Source: Halorientalis marina (lineage in GTDB: Archaea; Halobacteriota; Halobacteria; Halobacteriales; Haloarculaceae). Taken from it: a stretch of 64,000 nucleotides of DNA. Under the pieces are notes generated by a model. It saw only the letters and a list, made by a program, of their open reading frames with translations. It had not been told where the DNA came from and made no database searches. A program made the translations under genes and the position numbers. This document shows, one piece after another, positions 61,186 through 64,000 of the stretch (its first letter is position 1; every line of letters starts with the position of its first letter). The stretch covers positions 2,790,001 through 2,854,000 of the forward strand of contig NZ_CP095487.1 in NCBI RefSeq assembly GCF_023028345.1. Reading direction: 5' to 3'.

Positions 61186-62307
61186 TCAGATCTCCAGCAT
61201 CCGGTCGAGCGCGACCTGTGCGAGTTCCTTCTCCTCCGGTGCGACCTCGATGACGTTGCGCTCGCGGCCCTCGGTCAGTTCTTCGAGCACCCACGTCAGG
61301 TAGTTCGGGTCGATCTGCCGCATGGCGTTGCAGTCCATGCAGGCGTCGCCACAGAGCGGCAGGACCTCGACCTCGGGGTTCCAGCGGTCGAGGTGCTTGG
61401 CGAGGTGGATCTCCGTGCCGATGGCCCACGTGTCGCCGGGGTCGGCGCTCTCGACGGTCTCGGTGATGGTCGAGGTGGAGCCGACCACGTCGGCGGCCTC
61501 GACGACCTCGCGGCGACATTCGGGGTGGACGACCACGTTGGCGTCCGGGCGCTCCTCGCGGAGGTCCTCGATGTGGGACTCGCGGAAGCGCTCGTGGACC
61601 TGACAGTAGCCCTCCCAGAGGATGATGTCGTTCTCGACGGCGGCCTCGGCGGTGACGCCCTCGGGGTCCCAGGGGTCCCACTCGACGATCTCGTCTTCCA
61701 TGCCCAGCCGGTGGGCCGTGTTCTCCCCGAGGTGCTTGTCTGGGAGAAAGAGGACCTTGTCACCCTTCTCGAAGGCGTACTCGAAGGCCCTGTGGGCGTT
61801 CGAGGAGGTACAGACCAGGCCGCCCTGCTCGGCACAGAAGGCCTTCAGGTCGGCGTAGCTGTTCATGTAGGTGATGGGGATGATGTTCTCGTCGGTCGCG
61901 CCGGTGAGTTCCGCCCAGGCGGCGTCGACCTGGAGGGCCTCGGCCATGCCCGCCATCGGACAGGACGCCTCCATGCTCGGGAGGATCACCGACTGGGAAT
62001 CGTCGGTGATGATGTCGGCGGACTCGGCCATGAACGTCACGCCGCCGAAGATCACGTAGTCGGCGTCGGCGTTCGCGGCCTCTTTCGACAGCTGGTAGGA
62101 GTCACCGACGAAGTCGGCGTGTTTGACGATCTCCCGGCGCTGGTAGTTGTGGCCGAGGATGACGACGTCGTCACCGAGTTCGTCGAGGGCCGCCTCGATG
62201 CGCTCGGTGCGTTCGTCCTCCTCCAGGTCCCGGTAGGCAGGTGGAAGCTGCTCCAGGTTGTCGTACTTGAACAGGCTGAGGTCCGTCTCGAACTGCGCGG
62301 TTTCCAT
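61186..62307 (-). CDS. nadA: Quinolinate synthase
   Basis: 373 aa from the ATG at 62307; a GTG at 62316 would add three residues. ILGHNYQRREIVKHADFVGD is the opening substrate motif, FMAESADIITDDSQSVILPS with CPMAGMAEA and VVHPECRREV include two of the 4Fe-4S cysteines, and LCGDACMDCNAMRQIDPNYL carries the last. It condenses iminoaspartate with dihydroxyacetone phosphate, linking to the glycerol catabolic module. First gene of the operon. Confidence 0.95.
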   Translation of the reverse strand: METAQFETDLSLFKYDNLEQLPPAYRDLEEDERTERIEAALDELGDDVVILGHNYQRREIVKHADFVGDSYQLSKEAANADADYVIFGGVTFMAESADIITDDSQSVILPSMEASCPMAGMAEALQVDAAWAELTGATDENIIPITYMNSYADLKAFCAEQGGLVCTSSNAHRAFEYAFEKGDKVLFLPDKHLGENTAHRLGMEDEIVEWDPWDPEGVTAEAAVENDIILWEGYCQVHERFRESHIEDLREERPDANVVVHPECRREVVEAADVVGSTSTITETVESADPGDTWAIGTEIHLAKHLDRWNPEVEVLPLCGDACMDCNAMRQIDPNYLTWVLEELTEGRERNVIEVAPEEKELAQVALDRMLEI

Positions 62308-62379
62308 CTCTGGCACGTAAGACCAACCCTCGGTTAGCTATCCTACGGTACTGCCTATTGAAAAAATTTTGCCTTCAAT

Positions 62380-62396
62380 GTCCGCCTATGGTGGAC
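62380..62396. promoter_or_regulatory. Palindrome in the nadA / lipoprotein divergent region
   Basis: GTCCGCC (62380-62386), TAT, GGTGGAC (62390-62396): arms match at six of seven positions. AT-rich runs that can act as the nadA TATA lie just downstream in the nadA direction (62360-62370). It is a good candidate operator for NAD synthesis control; no regulator is named. Confidence 0.45.
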
Positions 62397-62465
62397 TTTT
62401 AGGCATATGTTGCCACCTTCGCGGTAACGCGGGCGCGTTTGTCCCAGCGAGCTGCATCCAGAAAG

Positions 62466-62473
62466 ATACTTAG
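62466..62473 (+). promoter_or_regulatory. TATA-like element of the 244-aa lipoprotein gene
   Basis: ATACTTAG centred about 28 nt before the ATG at 62498, which fits a leaderless transcript. Confidence 0.45.
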
Positions 62474-62497
62474 GTGTCGTTCTGTAGACATGGTCGT

Positions 62498-63232
62498 ATG
62501 GATCGCCGCCGATTCCTCCTCGCGAGCGGTCTGACCGCTGGTACCGTCGGTTTAGCGGGGTGTACGAGCATCCCGCTGATCGGTGGCGGCGGGCAGACGC
62601 CGCCGCCACGGAAGTCCTCCGTTTTCACCGACGTCGAGGCGTCAGAGCAGGGAATCGTCCTGGAACTGCCCGACCAGCCCTGGATTCAGTCCCGGGCCGA
62701 GATCGGAAACAGCGGGGCGCTCGCGCCGCCGGACGCCGCCGGGCTGCTCGGCGGCCTCTCGCCGGTCGGCCTCGCCAGCGCCGCGAAGGGCGGCGCCGTC
62801 GGTGCCACCGGCCGCGGGGACGGCGGTGCGTCGAGGGCACCCCGGAGCACCCACGGCTACGCGAAGTGGCACGGGGGCGACGGTGACGACTACGACGACT
62901 GGCGGGAGGAGCACGACGACGACGTCGACCGGTACGACGCCGCCATCGCCGCCGTCGGCGTCGCCTACCTCGGCTCGAACGCCCAGTACGACGGCAACGA
63001 GCCCGGCCCCGGGAAACCGCCGGGCGGCTGGGACGAGACGATGTCGTCCGTCGACGGGAACCAGGTCGTCTACGAGACCGACCCCCAGAGCGGCTGGTAC
63101 CGCTCCGGTGCCCGACTCGAGGCCCCCGGTACCGACCACACCTTCGGCTGGGAGTCCGTCGACTACATGATCGAACGAGCAGGCGGCGGCCCGAAAGTCG
63201 ACCGTGCCTGGAAGATATCCCCGCGCCTGTAG
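62498..63232 (+). CDS. Tat lipoprotein, haloarchaeal hypothetical
   Basis: 244 aa from the ATG at 62498. MDRRRFLLASGLTAG...LAGC is a twin-arginine signal with lipobox. The mature part has a Gly/Asp-rich region (about 100-150, WHGGDGDDYDDWREEHDDDV) and a C-terminal segment VVYETDPQSGWYRSGARLEA and FGWESVDYMIERAGG. No family recognised. It lies five bases before the spermidine-synthase-like gene in the same direction, so the two are probably co-transcribed; a role in the same membrane pathway is possible. Confidence 0.75.
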   Translation: MDRRRFLLASGLTAGTVGLAGCTSIPLIGGGGQTPPPRKSSVFTDVEASEQGIVLELPDQPWIQSRAEIGNSGALAPPDAAGLLGGLSPVGLASAAKGGAVGATGRGDGGASRAPRSTHGYAKWHGGDGDDYDDWREEHDDDVDRYDAAIAAVGVAYLGSNAQYDGNEPGPGKPPGGWDETMSSVDGNQVVYETDPQSGWYRSGARLEAPGTDHTFGWESVDYMIERAGGGPKVDRAWKISPRL

Positions 63233-63237
63233 ACGCC

Positions 63238-64000
63238 GTGCCCCGCCCGCTCGACCGCCGCAGTGCCGTCTTCGCGCTCACGTTCGTCGTCGCCTTCTGT
63301 AGCATCGTCTACGAACTCGTCTACTCCGAACTGCTGGCCGTGCTCTTCGGCGGCACCGTCGTCCGCTACTCCGTCACCATCGGCCTCTTTCTGTTCTCGC
63401 TCGGCGTCGGCGCCTTCTGCTTCCGGTATCTCGACGACCACCCCTCCAATTTCTTCCGCCTGGAGGTCTATCTCGCCGTGCTCGGACCGCTCGGCCTCGT
63501 GTTCATCGTCGGGGTCAACGCCGTCCCGATCACCGGCGGCCCCGAGACGGAGGCGGCGCTCGAACGGCTCGCGCTCTACGTCTCGCACCTCCCCATCGTC
63601 GTCGTCGGCTTCCTCTCCGGCCTCGAAATTCCGTTCCTGACCGACCTCGCCGACGCCGAGCGGGGAGAGTCCGGACGGGCCGTGGGCGTCGTCGCCGCGG
63701 TCGGCCGGGGCTCCCGTCGGGTCGCGCGCGCCGTCGTCGGCCTCCCCTTTCGAGCCTCGGACGACGACGGGAACGAGGGCGACGAGAGCAGTTTCTCGGC
63801 AGTACTGGGAATGGACTACCTCGGCAGCCTCGTCGGGACCGTCACCTACGCGCTCGTCCTCTACCCGTCGCTCGGTCTCATCCCGACGGTGTTCGTCCTC
63901 GGCCTGCTGAACGCGGTCGCCGCGCTCGCCTTTTACCTGCTGTACCGCGAGGGCGGCGCGACGGAAGCGACCGCGGACGGGGCGGCCACGGACAACGCGG
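63238..64000 (+). CDS. Membrane-anchored spermidine-synthase-like protein (5' part, runs off window)
   Basis: Only the first 254 codons, from the GTG at 63238, are inside the window. LDRRSAVFALTFVVAFCSIV and VYELVYSELLAVLFGGTVVR match the N-terminal membrane part of the polyamine aminopropyltransferase-like family (YELLLSQL-like motif), with about six hydrophobic segments visible (SVTIGLFLFSLGVGAFCF; YLAVLGPLGLVFIVGVNAV). The soluble methyltransferase-like catalytic domain is beyond the right edge. Whether it makes polyamines is unknown. Linked with the upstream lipoprotein gene. Confidence 0.75.
   Translation, partial: MPRPLDRRSAVFALTFVVAFCSIVYELVYSELLAVLFGGTVVRYSVTIGLFLFSLGVGAFCFRYLDDHPSNFFRLEVYLAVLGPLGLVFIVGVNAVPITGGPETEAALERLALYVSHLPIVVVGFLSGLEIPFLTDLADAERGESGRAVGVVAAVGRGSRRVARAVVGLPFRASDDDGNEGDESSFSAVLGMDYLGSLVGTVTYALVLYPSLGLIPTVFVLGLLNAVAALAFYLLYREGGATEATADGAATDNA

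Overview
The window is a 64-kb piece of chromosome from a halophilic archaeon (class Halobacteria). The evidence is very high G+C, proteins rich in Asp and Glu, and strong G/C preference at third codon positions. TATA-like boxes lie 25-32 nt before many start codons, as in leaderless haloarchaeal transcripts. Haloarchaeal hallmarks include HalX response regulators, Tat lipoproteins, a PGF-CTERM surface protein, GlpABC, HerA/NurA and a Cdc6-like ATPase. I saw no rRNA, tRNA, CRISPR array, insertion sequence or intact provirus. The region looks like ordinary core chromosome with a few accessory or decaying elements.

Layout. 1-9.8 kb: start of mutS, a secreted PGF-CTERM gluzincin-like protein, a Tat-exported S15/CocE-like hydrolase, a DUF3179 lipoprotein, an arsR-arsC pair, a ThiD-ThiN fusion, a 49-aa conserved protein and a DsbA-family oxidoreductase. 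9.8-18.2 kb: succinate-semialdehyde-type dehydrogenase, YqeC, MobA, a HAD phosphatase, a MoaD-fold protein without the GG tail, a DapA-family aldolase, a 7TM-PAS histidine kinase, and a 188-aa protein whose C-terminal half resembles a phage head-morphogenesis domain. 18.4-24.5 kb: PEP carboxylase, a chemotaxis transducer and a DUF192 lipoprotein.

24.5-31 kb is the glycerol module: glpA-glpB-glpC on the minus strand, divergent from glpK across a 566-bp control region. 31-36.8 kb: Cdc6-like ATPase, VOC dioxygenase, and an APC-UspA permease/TrkA-N operon divergent from an Lrp regulator. 36.9-41.2 kb: aldehyde dehydrogenase (possible GapN), pyruvate kinase and ROK glucokinase in one direction, a sugar-catabolism cluster. 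41.3-48.6 kb is regulatory: small conserved proteins, HTH proteins, a tandem pair of HalX response regulators, NAD kinase, a KaiC-like ATPase with a repeat tail and an apparent 11-codon upstream ORF, a winged-helix protein and UspA. 48.6-54.1 kb: herA and nurA flank a small conserved gene, an MFS transporter and a DsrE-family gene. 54.1-58.8 kb: a MEDS sensor with a degenerate ATPase domain, phosphoglycerate mutase, a small membrane-protein gene broken by one stop codon, and an HTH-GNAT fusion. 58.8-62.3 kb: the nadA-nadB-nadC NAD synthesis operon, preceded by a palindrome. 62.5-64 kb: a lipoprotein and the truncated start of a membrane-anchored spermidine-synthase-like protein.

Functional threads: GlpK and GlpABC send glycerol to dihydroxyacetone phosphate, and GapN-like, GpmI, Pyk and Ppc cover lower glycolysis and anaplerosis. 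NadABC and NadK make NAD and NADP. The most unusual items are the phage-head-like orphan, the uORF/KaiC arrangement with its nested inverted repeats, the 10-bp-periodic C-rich tract, the two paralogous mini-proteins and the nonsense-interrupted membrane gene.
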